Of a stretch of DNA of 64,000 nt, positions 23,765 to 31,489 are shown in pieces; position 1 is the first letter of the stretch, and each line of letters opens with the position of its first letter. Source of the stretch: Pseudotabrizicola sp. (GTDB taxonomy: Bacteria > Pseudomonadota > Alphaproteobacteria > Rhodobacterales > Rhodobacteraceae); NCBI RefSeq assembly GCF_030684215.1, contig NZ_JAUXOV010000065.1, forward strand, positions 105,015 to 169,014, in the 5' to 3' direction. The notes under the pieces were generated by a model, which made no database searches, was not told the DNA's origin, and was given only the letters and a program-made list of their open reading frames with translations. The position numbers and the translations under genes were made by a program.

Positions 23765-24037
23765 TTATCCCTTGCGGTTGCCGATAGCGTTGATGGTCGG
23801 TGATCAGTAGGCTGATCGGATCGCGATGCGGCCAAACGCATCTTGGGGGGGTTCGAGCAAGGTCTCGCACAGCATTCGCCCGGCAAAGATGGCGCGCTCG
23901 GTGTGGACCGGCAGATTGGGCACGCGCTCCATCTGGCTGATCTCACTATGAAGGAAGTCCCGCATGAAGAAGGTGCGCGAGAGGCGAACGCGACCAAAAT
24001 CTTCAAGGTCGCGGATATTTTGAATATAGGTAGGCAT
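23765..24037 (-). pseudogene. M15-type peptidase-like gene, N-terminal remnant with a nonsense codon
   Basis: The 77-residue frame reads YIQNIRDLEDFGRVRLSRTF, FMRDFLHSEISQMERVPNLP, AIFAGRMLCETLLEPPQDAF, GRIAIRSAY, then stop. This matches my recall of the N-terminus of a D-Ala-D-Ala carboxypeptidase-like (M15) protein common in alphaproteobacterial islands, where the text continues RSPxxNAxGNxxG. Here the codon after SAY is TGA at 23804-23806, and the same frame continues SPTINAIGNRKG before a second stop (23765). A CGA to TGA change explains the first stop; the rest of the peptidase, including the zinc ligands, is absent. It faces the membrane coiled-coil gene. Confidence 0.7.
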
Positions 24038-24243
24038 GGCATATTCGGCTTAAGTACATGTAAATGTAAAATAAAATAGAAAAAATGTCATCTGGCGAAT
24101 GTAGCGGCCGCAACTACCAATTCCAAGTGCCATTCCTGCATGCCTCAGGCAAAGACCGGGAAGTGCGTTCGGCTTTGCGACGCTGTTAAGAACGCTAACG
24201 GCTTATCAATTTCAAAAAGGAAAGTGCTGGTAGACCGTTTGGT

Positions 24244-24636
24244 TTACTGCAAGGCTCGAAAAGTAAAAGCGATCAGATAAAGAAGCCCAACAATAGAAAG
24301 AGGCAGAAGTATGGTATTTGATTTTTTCTGACGTCGTTCTAGGCTGTCAATTTTTTCCAGAAGGAAATCAGTATAGTCAATCGTACAATCTAAAAAATCG
24401 AGCAGATAATACTGCTGCTTTTCGTCGCCCCATTCATCATGCACATACGCACGCAACTCCTTGAGGCACTTTTGATCGCGTCGAAGCATACAAAAACCAG
24501 CAAGCCCACGAACTTCCTGCTCTGTTTGTGGGCCTTTGTAATCAAGACCTTGAACTTCTAGAACATCTCGGCTCCAGTTCCATTTCTTCGCAGTCAATTC
24601 GAGCGATCCCCACGCTGTAATTATTTGTCTGCCCAC
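24244..24636 (-). CDS. Tail-anchored hypothetical protein (130 aa)
   Basis: A 130-residue protein. The soluble part has a Trp-rich start (ITAWGSLELTAKKWNWSRDV), a possible Cys pair (GFCMLRRDQKCLKELRAYVH) and a helical, acidic region (YYLLDFLDCTIDYTDFLLEK). The C-terminus has one hydrophobic helix (TILLPLSIVGLLYLIAFTF), as in tail-anchored membrane proteins. The family is not recognised. Base composition is more AT-rich than that of the flanking host genes. It is divergent from the trypsin-like protease gene across about 610 bp, and the two may be cargo. Confidence 0.6.
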   Translation of the reverse strand: MGRQIITAWGSLELTAKKWNWSRDVLEVQGLDYKGPQTEQEVRGLAGFCMLRRDQKCLKELRAYVHDEWGDEKQQYYLLDFLDCTIDYTDFLLEKIDSLERRQKKSNTILLPLSIVGLLYLIAFTFRALQ

Positions 24637-25246
24637 CGCGTTGGTTTTGGCAAGCTTCGTTCAGACAGCCGGACCAAAGCTGCGACACTGAGCTTGGAGG
24701 TATTGTTGTGAGTTTTCAAGCTCCATTCACCTTGCATGGGAGTTGTCCGTGCGGTGGACCTACAGAATGCATGCGTGCACTCAAAGTGTTTTTCCATTGG
24801 TGGCGCAGCGGGTTGCACTGCCCTAGATGTCGCCGTCCGTCTCTGTAGCGGCCCGTCAACGCCCCTAGTGTTCGCCACCTGACACAAAATACCCGCTCCC
24901 TAGCTACGAGGTCGCGACGGTCAGCTATGCGGGACGAAGCGGTCGTTCGTACCAGCCACCAGATGCCCTTCACCCTCGCAGCATAACCGACAATTAGGGC
25001 GAGGAGCAGCCGCTTGCCCAACAAAGCATGAATATTCGCACAGTTGACTTAGCGCTCGCTACGGTCAAGGTTGGGCTGTCTTACTCTGACAGTTTTTGTC
25101 GCAGTCGGGCAGATTGGCTCTTGCGAGGAAATCGCTTGTTTTTGGGCGGAACGAAACTCATGGACGTTTACCATCTGGTTCGCGAATCCGCTGTCGCGCG
25201 GCCTCCTTCGCGTCAGCATCCTACAGAATTTGGCGAGTGAATTAAC
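24637..25246. other. 610-bp interval with no supported gene
   Basis: Short frames exist (for example at 25028-25240) but lack ribosome sites and protein-like composition. The stretch is of mixed composition and contains a half-site GGGTTGCA of the TGCAAC palindrome near 24806. It must hold the divergent promoters of the tail-anchored protein and protease genes. I see no RNA gene in it. Confidence 0.5.
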
Positions 25247-26005
25247 ATGTATTTGCAGAGTGATCTATTGAGGGTAGTTTCCTCAAAGGTTGATAAAGAC
25301 GGAACTCCCCATATTGAGCTTCTTCACGGAACAGCTTTTCTGATTGGTGATAGCGGTTTATTTCTCACCGCAAGGCATGTTTTGGAAGCCGCTCAAACGT
25401 CCAAGGCTTCAGGTTGCGAGCCGGTGATCTTCGCAGTTACCGAGGCGGGAAAAAGAACCACTTCACCTATTCTAGAATACGAACTTGCACCAAACGGCCA
25501 AGACATCGGGATAGGCCGAACAGCGTACCGCTGCGACAGTATGTATAGGATTGATACGCGCCAACATACTGTTTGGCGGGAAGTCTTGACTGCAGGCTAC
25601 CCAGAGGACGCATTCGTGCGCGATGAAGTTGGAATAAAAACGCCCATACGAGCATTCAAGGGGATAGTTCAGCGATTAATTAGGCCCGGCGACTTGCATC
25701 TTGCGCCTCGATCTGATGGCTTTGAACTCAGTTTTTCTCCGAGTCCAGGCATGAGTGGAGCACCTTTATGTGTCCCCGGTCGAGATGGTCATCTAAGTGT
25801 GATCGGTGTGTGCGTTGGCGCGTTTAGGTCAGAACAAATAGAGGACGAATACACAGAAGTGAAAAGCGATGGCTCCCGATACTTCGAGCGACGGGTTCGG
25901 ATTGTGCAGTTTGGTCTTGCAGAGGCACTTTTCCCCCTGCTCGATTGGCGTCCAAGTGTCTTAAATGGGGCCACACTTGGCGCTACTTTGGGTCAGTCTT
26001 ATTGA
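25247..26005 (+). CDS. Trypsin-like serine protease (cargo)
   Basis: A 252-residue chymotrypsin-fold protease without a signal peptide. The triad can be placed: His44 in SGLFLTARHVLEA, Asp86 in APNGQDIGIGR, and Ser170 in SPSPGMSGAPLC. The segment HGTAFLIGDSG before the His is typical. Cytoplasmic proteases of this type occur in bacterial defence loci and signalling cassettes, often next to an effector; here the only neighbour is the divergent tail-anchored protein. Composition is more AT-rich than the host genes. Start ATG 25247 follows ATTAAC with no strong ribosome site. Confidence 0.82.
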   Translation: MYLQSDLLRVVSSKVDKDGTPHIELLHGTAFLIGDSGLFLTARHVLEAAQTSKASGCEPVIFAVTEAGKRTTSPILEYELAPNGQDIGIGRTAYRCDSMYRIDTRQHTVWREVLTAGYPEDAFVRDEVGIKTPIRAFKGIVQRLIRPGDLHLAPRSDGFELSFSPSPGMSGAPLCVPGRDGHLSVIGVCVGAFRSEQIEDEYTEVKSDGSRYFERRVRIVQFGLAEALFPLLDWRPSVLNGATLGATLGQSY

Positions 26006-26247
26006 GAGCGGTGGGCAGCAGCATCAGTATAAGAGCTATGATCACTCAAAAAGCATGTTTCGGCTTTCAGCACCATCATGAATCCACTGATGTCCGCAGC
26101 GTTAGTTTTCGAAGCTACCGTCGTCAGATCCACGGCGGCCTTAACTGATAAACGTCCGCAATGGGCTCACCCAAACTGTCGTTGGGTAGGGGAACTGTCA
26201 CGGTGAAGGCTGACCATTCCCCCATATTTTTGCCGAATGATGGTAAG

Positions 26248-26259
26248 AATGATGGGACA
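26248..26259. repeat. Right copy of the 12-bp repeat AATGATGGGACA
   Basis: Exact match to the tandem copies at 18629-18652, in the same orientation, 60 bp inside attR. Placement at both element ends supports an integrase arm-site role. Confidence 0.6.
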
Positions 26260-26319
26260 ATCCGTCCGTGATAGTAAAAAATACAATAAAATCAGATAAC
26301 TGAGGGAAGACCTTGGTTG

Positions 26320-26334
26320 CCCCCCTCGCCACCA
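26320..26334. repeat. attR: 15-bp direct repeat of the tRNA 3' end
   Basis: Identical to 18503-18517 (six C, then TCGCCACCA). The bases before it (TTGG) do not continue the tRNA, so this is only the 3' tail and marks the far boundary of the element. Confidence 0.88.
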
Positions 26335-26548
26335 ATTACAGCTAGATCAATGGCTTGGCCTAACGGCTCTTATGTGTGACACAGAGTGGAGCACGCGAGC
26401 CATGAAACTGCCTGCATATTCAAGCCTTTCTCGACACGCAGTTTTCGTCTTTCGCGGGCCCTGCCGGGCCAGACCTGACGTTGGCCCGCAACTGACGCAG
26501 CAAGATACTTGCGGCTGTTTCAGTGTATCAGCCCGGTCCGCGAAGGTT

Positions 26549-28183
26549 TCAGCTTGAATACTTCTGGGCCTCTGCGCGGAGGAAAAATTTCTGGATCTTT
26601 CCGGTTGATGTTCTTGGCACCGCCATGAACACGAATTTCCCCGGCACCTTGTAGGCGGCAAGATGGGTCCGGCACCATGTGCGCAACTCGTCGGCATCGG
26701 CGGTCTGGCCCGCCACCAGTTCGACAAAGGCGCAAGGAGTCTCGCCCCATTTGTCATGCGGCATGGCCACCACGGCGACCACGGCCACGGCGGGGTGGCG
26801 GTAAAGCGCTTCTTCCACCTCGATCGACGAGATGTTCTCGCCACCCGAGATGATAATGTCTTTTGAGCGGTCTTTCAGTTGCAGATAGCCGTCGGGGTGC
26901 ATCACTCCCAGATCGCCGGAATGGAACCAACCGCCCGCAAAGGCCTCGGCTGTGGCCTTCGGGTTTCGGAAATAGCCCTTCATCACGACATTGCCGCGAA
27001 ACATCACCTCGCCCATCGTCAGCCCGTCGCGCGGCACGGGCTGCAGGGTTTCGGGGTCCAGCACATCCACCTGCTCCAACGGCAGATAGCGCACGCCTTG
27101 GCGGGCCTTCAGCGCAGCTTGCTGGGCGGCTGGCAGGGTAGACCAGCTTTCATGCCAGTCGTTGACGATGGACGGGCCGTAGGTTTCGGTCAGACCGTAA
27201 AGATGGGTCACATCAAAGCCTGCGGTCTTCATCTCGGCCAGCAGGGATTCTGGCGGCGGGGCGGCGGCGGTGAAAAACTGCACGGTCCGGCCAAGGTCAC
27301 GCTTTTCTGCGTCAGGGGCCGAGATCATCAGAGACATGACGATGGGCGCACCGCACAGGTGGGTGACGCCCAGATCAGCCAGCGCGGCCCAGATCGGTTC
27401 CGCCCGCACCTGACGCAGGCAGACATGGGTGCCTACGATGGCCGACATCGTCCATGGAAAGCACCAGCCGTTGCAGTGAAACATCGGCAGCGTCCACAGA
27501 TAGACCGCGTGTTTCTGCATTGATGTCGTCAGAGCATTGCCCTGCGCCAACAGATAGGCGCCCCGGTGATGCGACACCACGCCCTTGGGGTCGCCCGTCG
27601 TGCCAGAGGTATAGTTGATCGAGATTGCGTCCCATTCATCTGTTGGCATCAGCCATGCAAAAGCCGGGTCGCCGGTGGCCACGAAATCGTCATAATCCTG
27701 CACATCGGTGGGGGCTTCCGGCGCATCATACTCGGGATCATCATATTGAATAACCAGCGGAGCAACCGACGCCAGTGCCAACGCTTGGCGCATCAGGGGC
27801 ATGAATTCGCGGTCAACGATCACCACCCGCGCTGTGGCGTGATCCAGTTGCAACGCGATGATTGCCGGATCAAGCCGGGTGTTGATGGAGTGCAGCACCG
27901 CGCCGCACATCGGCACACCGTAATGGCATTCCAGCATCGCGGGGGTATTGGCCAGCATCGCCGACACTGTATCGCCGCGTCCAATTCCTGCCTGCGCCAG
28001 CGCCGAGGCCAGTTGCCGCGACCGCGCGTAAAATGCCGCATAACTGCGCCGCAGCGCCCCGTGGATGATGGCGGTATGGTCGGGAAACACGCTTGCCGCG
28101 CGCTCCAGAAAGGTCAGCGGGGTCAGCGGCTGAAAGTTCGCCGGATTACGGTCTAGGTCGGTGTTATAGGGGTTTTGGGCCAT
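26549..28183 (-). CDS. AMP-forming acyl-CoA synthetase
   Basis: A 544-residue ANL-superfamily ligase that activates a carboxylic acid with ATP and transfers it to CoA. Motifs: the P-loop INYTSGTTGDPKGVV (about 183-197), LPMFHCNGWCFPW, the A5 motif LYGLTETYGPS, HSGDLGVMHPDGYLQLKDR and the C-terminal RTSTGKIQKFFLR with the catalytic Lys. The FLERAASVFPDHTAIIHG start is typical of medium-chain or methyl-branched acid ligases of this subfamily; it is not close to canonical DmdB as I recall it. ATG at 28183 (AQNPYNTDL) is 4 bp after the crotonase stop, so both are in one operon. Confidence 0.92.
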   Translation of the reverse strand: MAQNPYNTDLDRNPANFQPLTPLTFLERAASVFPDHTAIIHGALRRSYAAFYARSRQLASALAQAGIGRGDTVSAMLANTPAMLECHYGVPMCGAVLHSINTRLDPAIIALQLDHATARVVIVDREFMPLMRQALALASVAPLVIQYDDPEYDAPEAPTDVQDYDDFVATGDPAFAWLMPTDEWDAISINYTSGTTGDPKGVVSHHRGAYLLAQGNALTTSMQKHAVYLWTLPMFHCNGWCFPWTMSAIVGTHVCLRQVRAEPIWAALADLGVTHLCGAPIVMSLMISAPDAEKRDLGRTVQFFTAAAPPPESLLAEMKTAGFDVTHLYGLTETYGPSIVNDWHESWSTLPAAQQAALKARQGVRYLPLEQVDVLDPETLQPVPRDGLTMGEVMFRGNVVMKGYFRNPKATAEAFAGGWFHSGDLGVMHPDGYLQLKDRSKDIIISGGENISSIEVEEALYRHPAVAVVAVVAMPHDKWGETPCAFVELVAGQTADADELRTWCRTHLAAYKVPGKFVFMAVPRTSTGKIQKFFLRAEAQKYSS

Positions 28184-28187
28184 GGCC

Positions 28188-28988
28188 TTAACCGTCCTGC
28201 CATTTGGGACTGCGTTTCTCGATGAAGGCCCCGATCCCTTCGACCGCATCACGGGCCAGCATGTTTTCCACCATCACCGCCGAGGCATGGTCATAGGCCT
28301 GCGCCAGCGGCATTTCGCGTTGCTCATAAAAAGCGCGCTTGCCGGTGGCCAGCGTGAGGCTGGACTTCGAGGCAATTTTGCGGGCCATGACCATCGTGGC
28401 CTCGGTTACCGCCTCGGGGGCTACGGCGTGGTTCACCAGCCCGATTTCGGCGGCGCGGACAGCAGAGGTCATGTCGCCGGTCAACAGCATTTCCATCGCG
28501 TGCTTGTTGGCGACGTTGCGCGACAAGGCGACCATCGGGGTCGAGCAAAACAAACCGATATGCACACCGGGGGTGCTGAAGCGCGCGTCGATCGCGGCGA
28601 TGGCCAGATCACAACTGGCGACCAGTTGGCAGCCTGCCGCTGTGGCAATGCCTGTCACTTCGGCAATCACGGGCTTGGGACAGGTCACGATGGCCTGCAT
28701 CACGCCCGAACACAGCGCCATGATTTTGGCAAAGAACGCCTTGCCACCATCAGGGGCGGTGCGGCCTGCGGTCAATTCCTTCAGGTCATGGCCCGCGCAA
28801 AAGGCCGGGCCATGGGCTGCCAGAACAACCACCCGCACCGCAGGATTGGTCGCCGCTTCGGCAAAGGTCGATCCCAGCTTGGTCAGCATCGCCTCGGACA
28901 GCGCGTTGCGCCGCCGGGTATCGTTCAGGGTCAGTCGCAGAATGCCGCCTGCGTCAAGATCGGACAGAAGAATATCGCTGTCTTGCAC
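28188..28988 (-). CDS. Enoyl-CoA hydratase/isomerase family protein (crotonase)
   Basis: A 266-residue crotonase-fold protein. The oxyanion-hole segments are visible: AFCAGHDLKEL (about 64-74) and GIATAAGCQLVASCDLAIA (about 113-131). The motif AGCQL..SCDLA and the later FSTPGVHIGLFCSTPMVAL resemble the ECHDC3-like branch. At the positions of the usual two catalytic Glu residues it has Ala/Gly-rich and Phe/Cys text, so hydratase activity is not assured. It is flanked by an acyl-CoA ligase and OsmC in the same direction, and so is part of an acyl-CoA catabolic unit. Confidence 0.88.
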   Translation of the reverse strand: MQDSDILLSDLDAGGILRLTLNDTRRRNALSEAMLTKLGSTFAEAATNPAVRVVVLAAHGPAFCAGHDLKELTAGRTAPDGGKAFFAKIMALCSGVMQAIVTCPKPVIAEVTGIATAAGCQLVASCDLAIAAIDARFSTPGVHIGLFCSTPMVALSRNVANKHAMEMLLTGDMTSAVRAAEIGLVNHAVAPEAVTEATMVMARKIASKSSLTLATGKRAFYEQREMPLAQAYDHASAVMVENMLARDAVEGIGAFIEKRSPKWQDG

Positions 28989-29010
28989 GGGGGCTACTCC
29001 TCTGCCGGGG

Positions 29011-29460
29011 TTAAAGGATGTTCACATCCACGCTGTCAGCCAGCGTGTTGGCGATGAAACAGTAGCGATGCGCACGATCCTGCATGTCGACCAGTTTGTC
29101 ATCCTCAACCGTAAAGCCAATATCGAAGCGCACCACCGGATGAAGGTCAATTCGCGTGACCGACATCTGCCCCTTTGCGTTCTTGCCCAGATGCGCCACT
29201 GCGTGATCGGCATAGCTGGCCACCGGCCAGCCTGCCTTGGCCGCCAGCGCAAGGAAGGTCATCATGTGGCAACTGGACAGCGCCGCCGCCAGCGCCTGTT
29301 CGGGGTTGGTGTTCTCGGGCTTGCCGCCCCAGTCCGGGGCGGCGTCGACAAGAACCTCAATGGCGCTGTTGTAGCGCACGGTATGTTCAGCGGAGTATTT
29401 CCCGCTTTGAAGCGCAGGTTCGGCGCGGTGCCAATGCAGATCAACCGAAAGCTCTGACAT
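29011..29460 (-). CDS. OsmC/Ohr-family protein
   Basis: A 149-residue OsmC-type protein. Residues WGGKPENTNPEQALAAALSS followed by CHMMTFLALAAKAGW contain the conserved Cys of the peroxidatic site, with an earlier Arg in HTVRYNSAIEV; a second cysteine of the resolving site is placed at RAHRYCFIANTLADSV. OsmC/Ohr proteins reduce organic hydroperoxides with thiol cofactors. It is downstream of the GcvT-fold gene in the same direction and could protect against oxidised sulfur or acyl products; that is inference. Confidence 0.9.
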   Translation of the reverse strand: MSELSVDLHWHRAEPALQSGKYSAEHTVRYNSAIEVLVDAAPDWGGKPENTNPEQALAAALSSCHMMTFLALAAKAGWPVASYADHAVAHLGKNAKGQMSVTRIDLHPVVRFDIGFTVEDDKLVDMQDRAHRYCFIANTLADSVDVNIL

Positions 29461-29489
29461 GTTTTTGGTCCTAGAAGGAGCGGTCCCGC

Positions 29490-30650
29490 TCAGGCGGCGG
29501 TGATCTTTTTTTGCGGGTCATAGAACGGACGATCCACGATGATCGCACGCTCGGTGCTGCCCTCGTTCACAAGTCCTGTGCGGTTCACAACGGCCACCTC
29601 GGCCCCCAATACGGCGTGTTCTACCGCAACCATGGCCAAGGCGATGTTCTTTTGCAAGCGCGGCGAATAGACGGCAGAGGTGACCTTGCCAATCGTCACA
29701 CCATTCTTCCTGATGGGCCAATAGGACGTGTTCGGTCCGTTCAGCGGGGTGCCTTCGATGATCAGGCCAACCTGTTTGCGGCTGACGCCTGCGTCCTTGA
29801 TGCGGCGCAGCGCGGCCTTGCCGATGAAATCGGCCTCGATATCAAGGTTCACCAGCCGGTCCAGGCCCAGTTCATAGGGGTTCGTATTGCTGTCGGCATC
29901 TGCGTGATAGGACAGCATCGCGCCCTCAATACGGCGAATGGATGAGGTGTGGCCGGGTTTCAGCCCAAAAGGCGCGCCCGCCGCCATGATCTTTTCCCAC
30001 AGCGCATCGCCATGGGCGCTGTCGCGCAGGTAAATCTCATAGCCCAGCTCGCTCGACCAGCCTGTGCGCGACACCAAGACCGGAATGCCATCCAGGTCCA
30101 GCTCGCGCAGCCAGTAGTATTTTAGCTCCGTGATGCTTTCGCCGAACAATGCCTGCATGATCTGGCCCGACTTCGGACCCTGTAACTGCACGGGCGACAC
30201 ATCAGGCTCGCAGATGGTCACATCCATCCCCGAATGGACCGCCACGCCTTGCGCCCACAGCAGGATGTCGCTGTCCGCCAGCGAGATCCAGAAATGGTTC
30301 TCGGCCAGACGCAGCAAGATCGGATCATTCAGGATGCCGCCATCAGCGTTGGTGATCAGAATGTATTTGCACTGCCCCACCGCCATTTTCGACAGATCGC
30401 GCGGGGTCAGCATCTGCACAAAGCGCGCCGCATCCGGGCCGGTGATTTCCACCTGACGTTCGACCGCAACATCGCACAGGATTGCGTCATTGATCAGGTT
30501 CCAGAAGTTCTGTTCCGGGTCGCCAAAATCGCGTGGAATGTACATGTGGTTATAGACCGAAAACCCGGTGGCCCCCCAGCGCACGGTTGCGTCGAAATAG
30601 GGGGATTTGCGGATCTGGGTGCCGAAGCCGAAATTCTCTGCCTGTGCCAT
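29490..30650 (-). CDS. GcvT-fold aminomethyltransferase-like protein, DMSP-demethylase-like
   Basis: A 386-residue protein of the T-protein family, which moves one-carbon units to tetrahydrofolate. It has RKSPYFDATVRWGATGFSVY and NHMYIPRDFGDPEQNFWNL at the start, VERQVEITGPDAARFVQMLT, then NADGGILNDPILLRL and SRTGWSSELGYEIYL. The layout (VYNH..LP/IP, then D.A.ERQVEI.GPDA...LTPR.L, then GG.LNDP) parallels DMSP demethylase DmdA, but it is clearly not a close match to the DmdA I remember, so glycine-betaine-, dimethylglycine- or sarcosine-type demethylation also fits. Start ATG 30650 is chosen; upstream in-frame ATGs lack support. The Lrp gene precedes it and the acyl-CoA genes follow. Confidence 0.82.
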   Translation of the reverse strand: MAQAENFGFGTQIRKSPYFDATVRWGATGFSVYNHMYIPRDFGDPEQNFWNLINDAILCDVAVERQVEITGPDAARFVQMLTPRDLSKMAVGQCKYILITNADGGILNDPILLRLAENHFWISLADSDILLWAQGVAVHSGMDVTICEPDVSPVQLQGPKSGQIMQALFGESITELKYYWLRELDLDGIPVLVSRTGWSSELGYEIYLRDSAHGDALWEKIMAAGAPFGLKPGHTSSIRRIEGAMLSYHADADSNTNPYELGLDRLVNLDIEADFIGKAALRRIKDAGVSRKQVGLIIEGTPLNGPNTSYWPIRKNGVTIGKVTSAVYSPRLQKNIALAMVAVEHAVLGAEVAVVNRTGLVNEGSTERAIIVDRPFYDPQKKITAA

Positions 30651-30798
30651 CGTGATTGCCCTTGCTGGCGGGCCTGACTTCAGGCCGCGCGACCTTGACG
30701 CCATGCAGAGCAATTTAGGCAAATCCGGCGCGGCCACCGGGCCAAAGATGAGGCTTGCAAAGACCGATCAGACCAAACTTTGCATCGTAGCGGGCCGA

Positions 30799-31314
30799 TC
30801 AGTCTTTTATCGCCGGCGCGGCCTTGTGAGGCTGCCCGCCAACAAGCCGCGCAAGGTCAGGGCGGCCCGATTTGATCTGGCGCGTCGCGATATATGTCAT
30901 GTACCTGTCGATCCCCAGTTCCGCATCCAGAATCCGTTCCATCAGGGTCTGAAACGCGGGCAGGCTGGTTGTAATCACGGTCATCACATAATCCATCCCG
31001 CCCCCGGTCGAGATGCAATCCGTCACCTCGGGGCAGTGTGAGATATAGGCCTCGAACCGCTCAAAATCCGTTTTGCGGTGGCTTTTGAGCGAAACCGTGA
31101 CCACTACCTTTGACAATGCCAGTATGCGCGACAGCGCGATGTCGGCATGATATCCACGGATCAAACCTGCCGTCTTCAACCGGGTCAGGCGCGCCCAACA
31201 TGGCGTCTCTGACAAGCCGACCATCTCGGCCAGTTTTGATTTGCTGAGTTGCCCATGGTCCTGCAGCGCACAAAGGATCCGAATATCTGCGGCGTCAAGC
31301 TCGGCTGGTTTCAT
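30799..31314 (-). CDS. Lrp/AsnC-family transcriptional regulator
   Basis: A 171-residue feast/famine regulator. The N-terminal helix-turn-helix is LDAADIRILCALQDHGQLSK, SKLAEMVGLSETPCWARLTR; the C-terminal RAM domain has the segment VVVTVSLKSHRKTDFERFEA and the effector-binding region CISTGGGMDYVMTVIT. It ends 148 bp before the GcvT-fold gene on the same strand and is likely to control it and the acyl-CoA genes, probably in response to an amino acid or related osmolyte. The ligand is not known. Confidence 0.92.
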   Translation of the reverse strand: MKPAELDAADIRILCALQDHGQLSKSKLAEMVGLSETPCWARLTRLKTAGLIRGYHADIALSRILALSKVVVTVSLKSHRKTDFERFEAYISHCPEVTDCISTGGGMDYVMTVITTSLPAFQTLMERILDAELGIDRYMTYIATRQIKSGRPDLARLVGGQPHKAAPAIKD

Positions 31315-31489
31315 CTGCGGACAAGCTGCATGGTTGGTGACTTTCGCAAAAGCAACGGCGGTATTGGGCTTGGTTCCTGATGCTTACGCTGTGAATATGA
31401 AGAACGCCAGTGATTGGGATCTGGCACCACCGCGAGGTGGTCGCGACCGGCCGGGCGCTTGGGCTGAATATATCGCGACTGGCCGCAAG

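Larger units (their letters stand above)
18503..26334. mobile_element. Integrated genetic element in the tRNA(CAT) gene, about 7.8 kb
   Basis: The element starts in the tRNA 3' end and stops at a 15-bp copy of that end (6 C, then TCGCCACCA). The tyrosine integrase gene is the first gene and faces away from the tRNA. Inside are a small AlpA/MerR-like DNA-binding protein, two further small proteins with possible DNA-binding roles, a palindrome-rich control region, a membrane coiled-coil protein, a broken M15-type peptidase and two AT-richer cargo genes. I recognise no capsid, tail, portal, relaxase or type IV secretion gene. This fits a satellite-type or minimal integrative element; the class is inferred. 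Confidence 0.88.
26006..26548. other. Right end of the element and junction, no gene
   Basis: This stretch holds the right arm-type repeat AATGATGGGACA (26248-26259), an AT-rich segment, the attR copy of the tRNA 3' end (26320-26334), and about 210 bp of host-side sequence leading to the stop of the acyl-CoA ligase gene. No supported ORF or RNA gene is seen. Confidence 0.6.

Noticed and set aside
25028..25240. Short ORFs between the tail-anchored protein and the protease genes
   Set aside because: No ribosome sites, unusual composition and mutually overlapping frames.
18503..26334. Complete prophage call
   Set aside because: No terminase, portal, capsid, tail or intact lysis genes are visible between the att repeats.
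29490..30650. Firm dmdA assignment
   Set aside because: The fold and several motif positions fit, but the residues as I recall them from DmdA differ enough that a general GcvT-fold call is safer.
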